From Asterias rubens (taxonomy: Eukaryota; Echinodermata; Asteroidea; Forcipulatida; Asteriidae), in contig NC_047063.1 of assembly GCF_902459465.1 (NCBI RefSeq), forward strand, positions 16,739,343 through 16,803,342: DNA of 64,000 bases. The letters run 5' to 3'. Positions 46,807 to 57,300 of this stretch are shown here, one piece after another (position 1 is the stretch's first letter; every line of letters begins with the position of its first letter). A program made the position numbers and the translations under genes. The notes under the pieces were generated by a model. That model did no database searches and was not told where the DNA came from. It saw nothing but the letters and a program-made list of their open reading frames with translations.

Positions 46807-47157
46807 CCGGTGTCAGATGCAATTGTGTCCGCCATGCAATAATGTCCGCTCCGGACACTTTTGCATATGCAATCGTGTACGCTGGACATGTATATGACAT
46901 AGATATAGACACGCACTTAAAAAAATGGCGAACGTGTTCCGTCGACCAAGAGCGTTTAATTTACTGCAAGGACGGTTTTGCACGGGGGCGGACACAACTG
47001 CATAAGCAAATGTGTCCGGGCGGACACATTTGCATTATGCAGCAGCGTCCGGGCGGACACGATTACCTATGCAAAACCGTCCGGTGGACATTATTGCATA
47101 TGCAATAATGTCCACCGGATAGTATTGCAAAGAGGACATAATTGCATGCAACACCGG
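46807..47157. mobile_element. palindrome-array element (C3 copy)
   Basis: CCGGTGTC termini as in C1. It contains a near-perfect 40-bp palindrome at about 47081-47120 (TCCGGTGGACATTATTGCAT and mirror) and an ATTTGCAT octamer at 47027. Confidence 0.65.
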
Positions 47158-47413
47158 TTATTAATTAAGTAACGTTTAAAACTAATTTGTATACCTGGTA
47201 AATCGGTGTTCGGTCACATTTATAACTTATTCTGCAAATTTGTTTGTATAATTATTGAGTACAAAGTTGTTATCAGTTTTCAATTGTGTTTACTCAAATG
47301 AATTTTGTAACTTGAGTAAATAGAAAGCTAACATGCTTTCGGCTGTGTTGGGTGCACGTCATGTTATCCTTTCAATTTGGAAAGTCAGTCGAACAAATCA
47401 CTTTAGTTTCAAA

Positions 47414-47502
47414 CGAGCCTCTGGAGTATGACGGCAGATGTTCAGGCTAGCGCTAGCTGCCGAGCGCTAACCTGAACATCTGACGTCACACTTCGAGGCT
47501 CG
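47414..47502. mobile_element. 89-bp fold-back repeat in C3 intron 5
   Basis: Same as 25736-25824. Confidence 0.65.
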
Positions 47503-47630
47503 TGAATTATGCATGGATCTGCCATTGAGCCTACGTCCATATAGTCACCTTTCTCGCATCATCCCACGAGGTCTTCATGGTTCTGGAGACTCACAATTAA
47601 ATCGTACATGTGTAAACAAAGCCAACACCT

Positions 47631-47855
47631 TTGCCCAATTTCATATAGCTGCTAAGCACACAAATTTGCGTAGCATGAGTGTTATACTTGATAAAAACAG
47701 GATTACCAACCAAACTTCCACGTGATTTTCAGGATAAGCAACCAACAGCTGAATACCAGTAACAAGCAAATTTTGCCGGTAATCCTGTTTTTATCAAGGA
47801 AGAAATTTCATGCTAAGCAAATTTGTGTGCTTAGCAGCTCTATGAAAATTGGCCC
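47631..47855. mobile_element. MITE family G in C3 intron 5, fuller copy
   Basis: Keeps the right half 'tgctaagcaaatttgtgtgc' then 'ttagcagctctatgaaaatt', mirror of the left end. C1 and C2 lack this part. Confidence 0.65.
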
Positions 47856-47910
47856 TTGTGGGAAAGACAGGGAACCAGCATAGTAGAGCGCAGACTGCAT
47901 AGGAAGGTGA

Positions 47911-48039
47911 GGCCGTGTCCGAAACGACGACTTCGGCTACAGCTACGTCTAGATCAGCGCGTCTACCAGTGTTGAAGAATAGGCAGACGCGCGCGATCTA
48001 GCCGTAGCTGTAGCCGAAGTCGCCGTTTCGGACACGGCC
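47911..48039. mobile_element. 129-bp MITE unique to C3 intron 5
   Basis: TIRs of about 45 bp: GGCCGTGTCCGAAACGACGA and the mirror of CGCCGTTTCGGACACGGCC, then CTTCGGCTACAGCTACG in both arms. Absent at the matching site in C1 and C2. Words like 'gctgaagccgaagccacc' at about 62405 hint at a relative. Confidence 0.8.
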
Positions 48040-48378
48040 TTACTTTCAACTCCAACATGTATTCTGCAGCAAAGCTCAAACGGCACTCGTTTATATATGT
48101 CTCATCAGCAGTGTTAGAATTAAAGAACCCACACCACAATAATTTGAGTTTAATTTTCTTACATTGATAAACATTGTATTTTGTAACTATTTACAGGGCG
48201 CCGTGCCTGTTTGGGTGAAAATCTCGCCAAGTCAGAGCTCTTTCTTTTCTTGGTCAATGTCTTGCAACAATTCACCGTTACCTTTCCAGAGGGTAAACCA
48301 ATCCCGTCAGAGGATGGATCAGCTGGTTTTATACTCAGCTCCAGACCTTACGAACTGTGCGCCACCAGGCGTTCATAA

Positions 48379-49126
48379 GTGGTCATGGATAAGTCGGGAT
48401 AATTTGTGTGTTGCCTTTTTGCATTGCTGTGTATATTTAAACAAATGAAATTGGGCCCTGGTTCATGAAGAGGGCAAACTCCTCATACGGTATGTTTGCC
48501 GACCGGGTGGGATCAACATTAAACGCTTATATCTAGTCCTGTATTGCTGTTAGATTTATTGTTCCTAGTGTAATACCATTACATATACTTTCTGCAGGTC
48601 CAAGCAATGACTTACATGACGTGCGTGTTACAATGAGTAAAAATATAGTACAACAGGTGCACCTCCACTTAACAAAAATATAGAAAGTAGTAACACGTGT
48701 TTGTTTTTTTTTTCAAATAGAGGAAATCATTTGCTAACAAAGCAGCTGCTTGGTATACATTATCTCAAACAATGACGAAACAGTAGAAACCACATGTGTG
48801 GGCCAATCATTGTATGTACATGTCATACTAGGGTGTCTAAGTGATATCAACAGATGGAACGTAGAAATAATAAACTTATTCAAACAAGGACGACATCATT
48901 TGTTAAAAATGTCCAATGCCAGCAAACGTTAACAAATATAGGTTATCAGTCAGTGGTAGGGTATTATGTAATGCAATGTTATCAGGGATTATAAAGGTCA
49001 ACTATGAGTGACATGAATAGAACGGTCTGGTGTTTCTACACGAGCAGAGTTTTTCCCGTGGCCTACAACTAAATAGGGTGAAACGTCAGGCCACTTTTTT
49101 TTTTTTACCATAGATCCCTTTGGTTG
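48379..49126. other. C3 3' flank, truncated unit
   Basis: 48379-48690 matches the C1 3' flank, then it jumps to sequence matching 27668-27765 ('caaatagaggaa', 'agctgcttggtatacatta'), without the N element. From about 48780 similarity stops. No coding seen. Confidence 0.5.
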
Positions 49127-49516
49127 TTAAAGGCAGTGGACACTATTGGTAATTACTCAAAATAATTATTATCATATAACCTTTCTTGGTAACAAGTAAT
49201 GGGGAGAGGTTGATAGTATAAAACATTGTGAGAAACGGCTCCCTCTGATGTGACGTAGTTTTCGAGAAAGAAGTAATTTTTCCACGAATTTGATTTCGAG
49301 ACCTCAAGTTTAGAATTTGAGGTCTCGAAATCAACCATCTAAAAGCACACAACTTCGTGTGACAATGGTTTTGTTTTTCTCTCATAGTTATCTCGCAACT
49401 CCGACGACCAATCGAGCTCAAATTTTCACAGGTTTGTTATTTTATGCATATGTTGAGATACACCAAGTGAGAAGACTGGTCTATGAACACTTATCAATAG
49501 TGTCCAGTGTCTTTAA
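49127..49516. mobile_element. family K1 TTAA MITE
   Basis: TTAAAGGCAGTGGACACTAT at the left, ATAGTGTCCAGTGTCTTTAA at the right. It contains a long inner palindrome around 49287-49335 (GATTTCGAGACCTCAAG / TTTGAGGTCTCGAAATC). Confidence 0.8.
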
Positions 49517-50103
49517 TTTACCGTGGCCATTCAGCAGTCGTACCGGTTTGTGCATTCATCATCCAATGATCCCATTAAGTCAAGGAAAGGGATGTTTTAA
49601 AATTTCAAAATTTCAAAATTTCATGATGTTAACATGTTACTTTGTTTGAGCCATTAAGTGGACAAGTTGATAGGGGCGAAATGGTTTCTGGTTTAACTGA
49701 TTGCGTTGACAAAAACTCAAGTGAAAATTAAGTATTTGCATGATGTCCCATTTTGGTGCAGACGATTTGGCACCAGTTTTGAACTTGGAAAAATTCACGC
49801 ACGTGATTTCTACCAGCAATTGTTAGTTTTTACACGTTGAATGTGGACAAAAGGGAGACATGAATGTTAATGTGTACAATAATGTGTCAAAAACAAATTG
49901 CTGGTAGAAATGGCGTGCGTGAATTGCTAGTAAATTTCCTGTTAACCTTTAAAAAACTTAAAAGAGCTCTTTTATTCCTATCTGAAAGCACACAAATTCG
50001 TCCAACAAGGGTGTTTTTTCTTTCATCATTTTCTACCAACTCCGACGACCAATTGAGTTCAAATTTTCACATGTTTGTTATTTTATGCATTATATGAGAT
50101 ACA
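49517..50103. other. spacer with partial K1 copy
   Basis: 49660-49930 holds an inverted pair of 'gaaat..cacgcacgtgatttctaccagcaattg' and 'caaattgctggtagaaatgg' type. 49985-50103 is a right-hand part of family K1. No gene. Confidence 0.4.
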
Positions 50104-50440
50104 TTAAAGCCATTGGACACTTTCGGTAGTTAACATTGTCCAAGGCCCACACTTCGTGTATCACAACTTATATTTAAAATAACAAACCTGTGAAAATTTA
50201 GGCTCAAACAGTAAAACAATATAAGTTCTCGTTAGCGAGAATTACGGATTTATTTTTAACACATGTCATGACACGGCGAAACGCGCGGAAACAAGAGTGG
50301 GTTTTCCAGTTATTTTCTCCCGACTCCGATGACCGATTGAGCCTAAATTTTCACAGGTTTGTTGTTTTATATATAAGTTGTGATACACGAAGTGTGGGAC
50401 TTGGACAATACTGTTTACCAAAAGTGTATAATGGCTTTAA
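50104..50440. mobile_element. family K2 TTAA MITE, rearranged
   Basis: TTAAAGCCATTGGACACTTT at the left; 'caaaagtgtataatggcttt' then AA at the right. Confidence 0.65.
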
Positions 50441-50647
50441 GGTTGTTCATAAAATCAGAGGAAGTAATTGTTCAAACAATTAAATGTATTTCAATAGAAT
50501 GTTGTGTATACTATTATTAAGACTTTTAAGTTTAATTAAATAGCTATGCTCGTATTCAGCTCTCATCTTCTCTATAATAGCACTCTCCTGCTCTGCTTTA
50601 ACCTTTGGTCACTATGATGTTTCAGAAGCTAAATAACATTTAATTGT

Positions 50648-50842
50648 TATGGTTTATAAACCATGTTTTAAAGATGAGTAAATTTCCATGGTTTATGAAC
50701 CATGATTTATAAATGTTTATTGTAGGTTCATGGTTTGTAAACCATAAACTTACATACAACAAATACTACTGATATGTAAACCATAAAAAGGATTTGGCAA
50801 CACTTTATATATGGTTTACATCTAATTGCTATAAACCATGGT
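50648..50842. repeat. cluster of ATGGTTTAnnAACCAT palindromes
   Basis: Six or so words of the type GGTTTATAAACC, GGTTTATGAACC, GGTTTGTAAACC or half of it within 195 bp. No coding. Confidence 0.55.
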
Positions 50843-50988
50843 AAAAACATACCTTAAAAGTGCCAAACAATTAATTGACAGACGGCGCCCCATATGAATA
50901 TGGTTATTAGTGATCAGTGCGTGCGTTGTGTTTGTGAACAATTAATCCATGCTCACATCAAGTTAGGCTGGTCCCCTGTCCTTGGAAC

Positions 50989-51179
50989 TGGCCCAATTTC
51001 ATAGAGCTGCTTAAGCAGAAAATATTGCTTTACAATTATTTGCCTAGCAGAATTGAACAGGATTTACCAGTCTTAACTTGTACAAGTTGGAGGTACTTTG
51101 GCTGGTAACCTTATTCTGATATTACCATAATTGTGTTGTGCTCGGCTACCTTTTAAGCAGCTCTGTGAAATTAGGCCCT
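50989..51179. mobile_element. MITE family G upstream of D exon 2
   Basis: TGGCCCAATTTCATAGAGCTG at the left is mirrored by CAGCTCTGTGAAATTAGGCC at the right. Confidence 0.65.
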
Positions 51180-51319
51180 GGTTTCGGACTTAAAACATGC
51201 CCGTAAGCATTGATACCCTAGTCTCAGACCATTTTTTTCGCAATACACCCCACCCCCTCCCGACGATTGTACCATAATGGTACATTTTGATTCTTTTGAG
51301 TGATTTTCTCCCTATACAG

Positions 51320-54300
51320 GTAGTTTTATATTTGAAAACGGCGACATATGGAAGGCGCGTCGTCGCTTTGCTCTCGGGGCTCTGAAAAAATGTGGTATGG
51401 GCAAGAAAAGCATCGAGCATACTATCAACGAGGAATCACGGTACCTCCTCGACGGTTTCTTAGACCAAGATGGACAACCATTCGACCCAGCCCGACTCGT
51501 CAACAATGCCTCCTCAAACATCATTTGTAAAATTTGTTTCGGGTACAGGTTTGACTATTCAGATCCGAAGTTTACTGAGTTCAATGCAATGACCAAAGAA
51601 CAGTTATCTTCCAATGGTCCAGGAAATGTTGTCAATATGTTCAGTTGGATTATTCGCACGCCATTTTATGCCCGGGTGAGAGAAACAAATCAGTTTCTGA
51701 AGGATTTCCTTTTCGGACTTGTGCAGGTAAGGATTATGTCCATCCATGCATTATGTTTAAATCCACTTTATTGGTTAACGCTTTGGCTCCATTGGTAAAA
51801 GGCAGTGGACACTATTGGTAAATATAATTATTAGCATAAAACCTTACTTGGTAACGAGTAATGGGGAGAGGTTGAGTGTGGGAAACGGCTCCCTCTGAAG
51901 TAACTTAGTTTACGAGAATTAAGTAATTTTCCTTTTAAACATTTAAATTTGACTTCGCGACCTCTGAATTAAATTTTGAGGTCTCGAAATCAAGCATCTG
52001 AAAGCACACAACTTCGTGTGAAAAGGGTGTTTTTTCTTCCATTATTATCTCGCAACTTCGACGACCAATTGAGCTCAAAATTTCACAGGTTTGTTCTTGT
52101 GTGCATATGTTGAGATACACCAAGTGAGAATACCGGTCTTTGACAATTACCAATAGTGTCCAGTGTCTTTAATGAAACGTGGCATGTTTTGCTAGAAATT
52201 ATCAACATTAAAATGACAATCCCCCTTCAGATTGTGCCTGGGACGGTTACATTTATCAACCGTTGTTTGAAATACAGTCGGCTCCCGTTATAACGAGGTC
52301 CGCCGGACTGGCCCATTTTCCTCGTATTATCCGAATCTCGTCTTAAACGCAGCGCGCTAAATATAGATACATACGTCATCATTGTGCATGCACACAACAC
52401 GTGTACTTCGAATACATGACATAATGGCCGCGCGTGTGTACATCGATGCATGGCAGAGCTGCAATTGACTAGTGTGCATAGAGTAGTATGTGCGATGTAC
52501 TGCACAAACAAGCACAACGCGGGGATTATAAAACTGTTTTAACTAAGTTGGTTTAGTTTTAAATTCAATTTTAAAATCAATTTACATTTTAGATGATTGA
52601 TAAAAAGTGTAAGATTTTAACTTGCGTTCATGTTTTGGGAAGTTTCTCTTACAAAACTTTAGTCGCCGGCAGTTTATTGCCAATGAAATAAATAGTCTTG
52701 GTTTTCATTGGTAACCACCTGTTTAACGCTGGATGGTTCATTGCTGCTGCGAGATACCGGGGAAATCTTACTGCTGCAATGCATATTGCACACGCTGTGG
52801 AAATTTTCAGTCAATAAAATAAAAGCTGTGTTTTCATTGGTAACCACTAGTGTAATAATAGAAGGTTCATTGCTAACGCGAGATACCAGGGAAGATCGTG
52901 CTATTCTGTGCATGTGCAATACACTCGTCGCAGCAACAAAAAATAGAATCTTGATTTTCATTGGTAAACACTGTGTCATGTTAGATGGTTCATTGCCAAT
53001 GTGGGATACCAGGTAAAATCTTGCTTTTGCATTCAATAATATTGATCACGCAACTAGTTTTGATTGTAAGTTGCGGGTGTTTTTTTCCTTCTGAAAATTT
53101 ATAACGCGCTTATAAACTCAGTGGATCAGTATCTTTTCTTAAGATTTCTCCAATGTTTGAACCATGCAAACCTCCTAATCCCACCATTGTCCGGAGTTTG
53201 GAATTAACAACCTTGCTTGCTGACTCGTGACTCCCGATTTCGGATTAGTGTTGCTAGCGGTAGCGTCCACTTAACACCTCTATTGTTTGTCTTAAAAGCC
53301 ACAAATATCGACTTTACCAGCTGTACAGGTATTTCCTTAGTAGGTTTTTGAATTGTTCTCGTTATAGAAGGGTTTTAAACAGTGTTTTGCTCGTAATGGG
53401 TCTCCCAAATTACCTCGTTATAACCGTGTTCTCGCTACTACCGTGCTCGTATAATCAGTATTTTAATGCATTGAAACACGCATGGGGCCGTTCGGGACCG
53501 GCAAAAAACCTCGTATCAACCGGAACCTCGTAACATGCGAGCTCGTAATAACGGGAGTCGTATGGTGGCCCTGAAGGGACACAGCCAGTCGTGAATATTT
53601 TTTGCGACGTCGCGAATATTTTTGCGACGTCGTGAATTTATTCGCGACAAGTCGCAAACTTTTTCACGACAAGTCGCGAATATTTTCACGACGTCGTGAA
53701 TAAATTTGCGACTAGTCGTGAAAAAGTTCGCGACTTGTCGCGAATATATTTTCAGTAGCTTGAGAGTGCGTATTACCAAACGGGCGATAGAGGGCGGTGA
53801 CGGCTGGCTGCAGCAGCATAGACCGTATTGCAGATACCAAAAATCCGACGTCCCGCAAAGGATTGTGGGAAATATTTTGCACCTCCAGCTAGTTATCGGT
53901 CGTCACGTAACGTGTTCTACAAAGTTTTTTTGTAAACAATAAGTTTGTAAACATTGACATTGTTTGTGGTGGACGGTCATGCTTCTGTGGCGGAAGACAG
54001 TTTCACCCACGAATGGGTGTACCTCCATGCTTTATTTAGCCATGTCAGATGTGTATTATTAATATAAAAAACTACGACAATAATGCCATCGGACCAGTGT
54101 GCTTTGCGACTCAACGGAAGAAGTACGTACATACGTAGGTAGGCCTAGGTCTATGATGCATGTTTTTTTGACTTTGAATGAACACAAAATAGTTTAATAA
54201 AATATCAATAAAGCTTGTTGATGATTTAATCATGACCGGGTCATGATTAAATCATCAAGCATGTCAAGCCCAACAAGCTGTAGGCTACAATTTGAGTATT

Positions 54301-57300
54301 GTATAGGCTAGATGTTTATTGTATGTGTGATTGGTGGTAGAAACTAAGAAAGAAACATAGGCCTATTCAATTCTATATTCCTCAACTTGTTTTGGAGATG
54401 ACAGATACTGATATTATATTCAGAATATAATATCAATATTCTGATAATGATACTGCTCATTAATTAGCTCATAGTCATATTAGTCATGACTGACTTTCAG
54501 GGCAGAGTGTTTGGTAATGATTTCCAAGGCAAAAGATCATTCATAAATACCTCAATCAGTTTCGCTACTGCATTCCTGTTGTGGTGGAGAGCGCTTCACG
54601 TGGGGTGGGGGTGTTTAAAGTTAACGAGTGATAAAGACCAGCTGGAGCTGTTTATAACCGGTTGTTTTCGGATATGTTGGCCCAACTTGGCTGCGCTGGG
54701 TGTGAAAGCAAAACAAGAAACATCTTGCACCAAGACTAACTACGCACACACCACACAATGCATCCGAAAACTGTCTCAGTCATTAAAATGCAACACATGT
54801 CAGGTCATCAAATAAGATACGTGAAAGAGGAAACAAGGGCTGAACGACCACGACCCTGCCTGTTTTAAACGCCTTTTTAAGAACTTGTAACCACTCATTT
54901 ATTCCCTTAGTTTTTGTCTGCTTTATCTTTCAGATAATTACTTGTGCATCAACATGCTTCGTGACAGCACTCATATTGGAAGCAGTTATTCTCCCAGTTC
55001 TGTGTTCACTCCAAAGATGTGATCTGTACTGTTGTTTTGTGGACTCGACCCACCACATCCTACTTCTTTTGCTGCAGGAGAGCTCATTAACCATCTTCTG
55101 AATTGACTAAAGGCCGTGTGTGTGGGTGTGTGTGTGTGTGTCTTCATGCTCTTGAGGCCATTTTTGACTGATGACACGTAAATTGGCGACGAAGAGATAA
55201 ATGTTAATTGCAGAGTGAACTGTGACGCAAGCGTTCTGTCGGCTGTTGGGCTTTGAAAACACCTAAAGGTATCGCAAGTGCTTCTAATTAATATGCCTGT
55301 GCGTGGCGTCCTGCGGTTGTAGGCTACAATTCTTAGAGAAAGTAGAAGTGTACAATACAAACAATAACACTGTCCAAACGTCCATTTCCACTGTCTTGAA
55401 GAGTTTAAAGTTTCATTTATTCTGGTCACTTTTTGTCACTTTAATTTTGAACCATATCAGTGGTAGACCTAAAAAGTTGATGGTGTGAGAAATAAGGAAA
55501 AAGTATCATCTGCCACATAAAGTTTTAAAAATGTACAACTACCATGTATGATTGAAAGCTATTCTATTTAAGTCCACGTCATTGCTGATTAGTGGCATGA
55601 CTCCCTTGATTGATATTTGCAACAGAAGACACGTATGCTGTTTTTGGCGATAGGTTTCTGATGTGAGGTTTTTATGAATATGTGCGATGATTTTCATATT
55701 AAAAAAAGAATTCCCAATTTTTTTCCTGATTGTTATTTTCATTTATGATATAAAACACACAAATGAAAAACTAGCACAGTTTTTGGCAGTGACATTATGC
55801 TTGTGTCCTCAAGCAAGACACTTTACCATAATTTGCTCCTCTTCACCAAAGTGTATAAATGGGAACTGCAATGGCTGAGATATTAACCCCTGAGTGCCTA
55901 ATGGACAGTCAGGTTTGTGTAGTCCTCAGGGAGTTCAAAAAGTATCAGGAATAGTGAACAATGACCATGGATAATAAGTATTCAAGCGCCCTGAGTGTAA
56001 CTGTGTGATGGACTTGAGCGCTATATTAGGCCTAGGTATGCATTTATTTAATAGGTATCTTTCAAACAGGGATGTACAAGTGATAACCTATTCTATCTGC
56101 AAGGATACTTCCATCTGTTTCCATTGGCCTTAACCCATCAAGAGCAGGAGTGTAGTCTGGCAAGACAGCTTCTACAAGATGTGGACATGGTGGACAAAGG
56201 CACACAATACATAAAACCTACATAAAAACAAACAAAATAAACGAAGGTTTTTAATATACAGTTGACGACTCCATTTGGTGCTACAATAATTTCTGAAATT
56301 CTATTCTTAGTGTTAAAAAAATTAACAATGCCATCATATTCATAGACAGGTTGTATGGCAAAATGTAAAGTTAGGTTAGGACAACTTTTTCATTGTTTGC
56401 TAACTAACAATGTTCAATTTGTTCAATGTTCAATTTGTGAATCAGCAATAACGTTAACATGGTGGCACTAGGCCATGGTTAAGGCACAGTCTCCCAAATA
56501 TTGATAAAAGCAGAAAAAGAAAAGAAAAAAAGAAAGCCCAATTTCATCTCGAATAATAATTAATAAAATAATGTAAAAAATCAAAAAATCATTAACTCTC
56601 ACAAACTCTACCGTCTGAGCAAAACACACACCTCAGGCCGTAACTTTGAAATACAAACCATTTTTATTAAAAACAACATGGCCTCACGTTACTCCTGATC
56701 ATATCTTTGTTATGTGTACTAACTAGCTGGACTGTACCATAGAATCATAGCATGCATGGTTTGTCTACATGTGTACGTCCACGAATCCTCCATGCATAGA
56801 GCATGGAGGTAGGAAAAGCTGCGTTACTCCCGAGTCCTAACGTTAGATTAGAACTTAACATTTTAATTCAAATAGAAACTACTTACCAACAGAAACAAGA
56901 GACTTCTTGGTAAATACACCATGTCTTTCAATGCCAAAAGGTTCTTCTAAGTTGGTCAACGTTCCCCTAGCCCTGCCCATCAGCCGATCCACGGTAATTT
57001 ACTAAAGTGATGTGGCACCAAAGATCGATCATACACGTGTATACAGCGCCGCGTGTAGCATGCTATCCCATCATGCACAGAACGATAGAACCCTTTAAGT
57101 TACGCAAAAAATATTTGCGACTAGTTGCAGAATTATTCACGACGTCGTGGAAATATTCGCGACTAGTCGTGAAAGTATTCGCGACGAGTCGTGAAAATAT
57201 TCGTGACTAGTCGCAGAAATATTCACGACATCGTGAAAATATTGGCGACTAGTCAGGACAAAATTCGCGACTTGTCGTGAATAAATTCACGACGTCGCAA

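Larger units (their letters stand above)
42835..48378 (+). pseudogene. Cytochrome P450, CYP2-clan (copy C3), nonsense codon in exon 2
   Basis: Exons: 42835-43186, 44145-44551, 45013-45255, 46052-46241, 46342-46479, 48197-48378, with C1-type splice sites and lengths. All motifs are present in the exons ([44 protein letters not shown]). In exon 2 the FVRG segment reads CGT TGA (TGA at 44540-44542) where C1 and C2 have CGT GGA: one G-to-T change gives a stop about 250 codons in, before helix I and the haem loop. Exon 6 begins GGCGCC instead of GTCGCC, which is silent. Exons 4 and 5 keep the A-like ADSP, PHKT and TEPEKY. With the SINE in its promoter it looks inactivated, though only recently. 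A truncated product would lack haem binding. Confidence 0.88.

Noticed and set aside
52674-53036. Overlapping ~100-120 codon ORFs on both strands
   Set aside because: They are readings of a 128-bp minisatellite and contain no domain.
54986-55429. 147-codon minus-strand ORF
   Set aside because: It runs through a GT microsatellite (HTHTPTHT), has no family signature and no supporting context.
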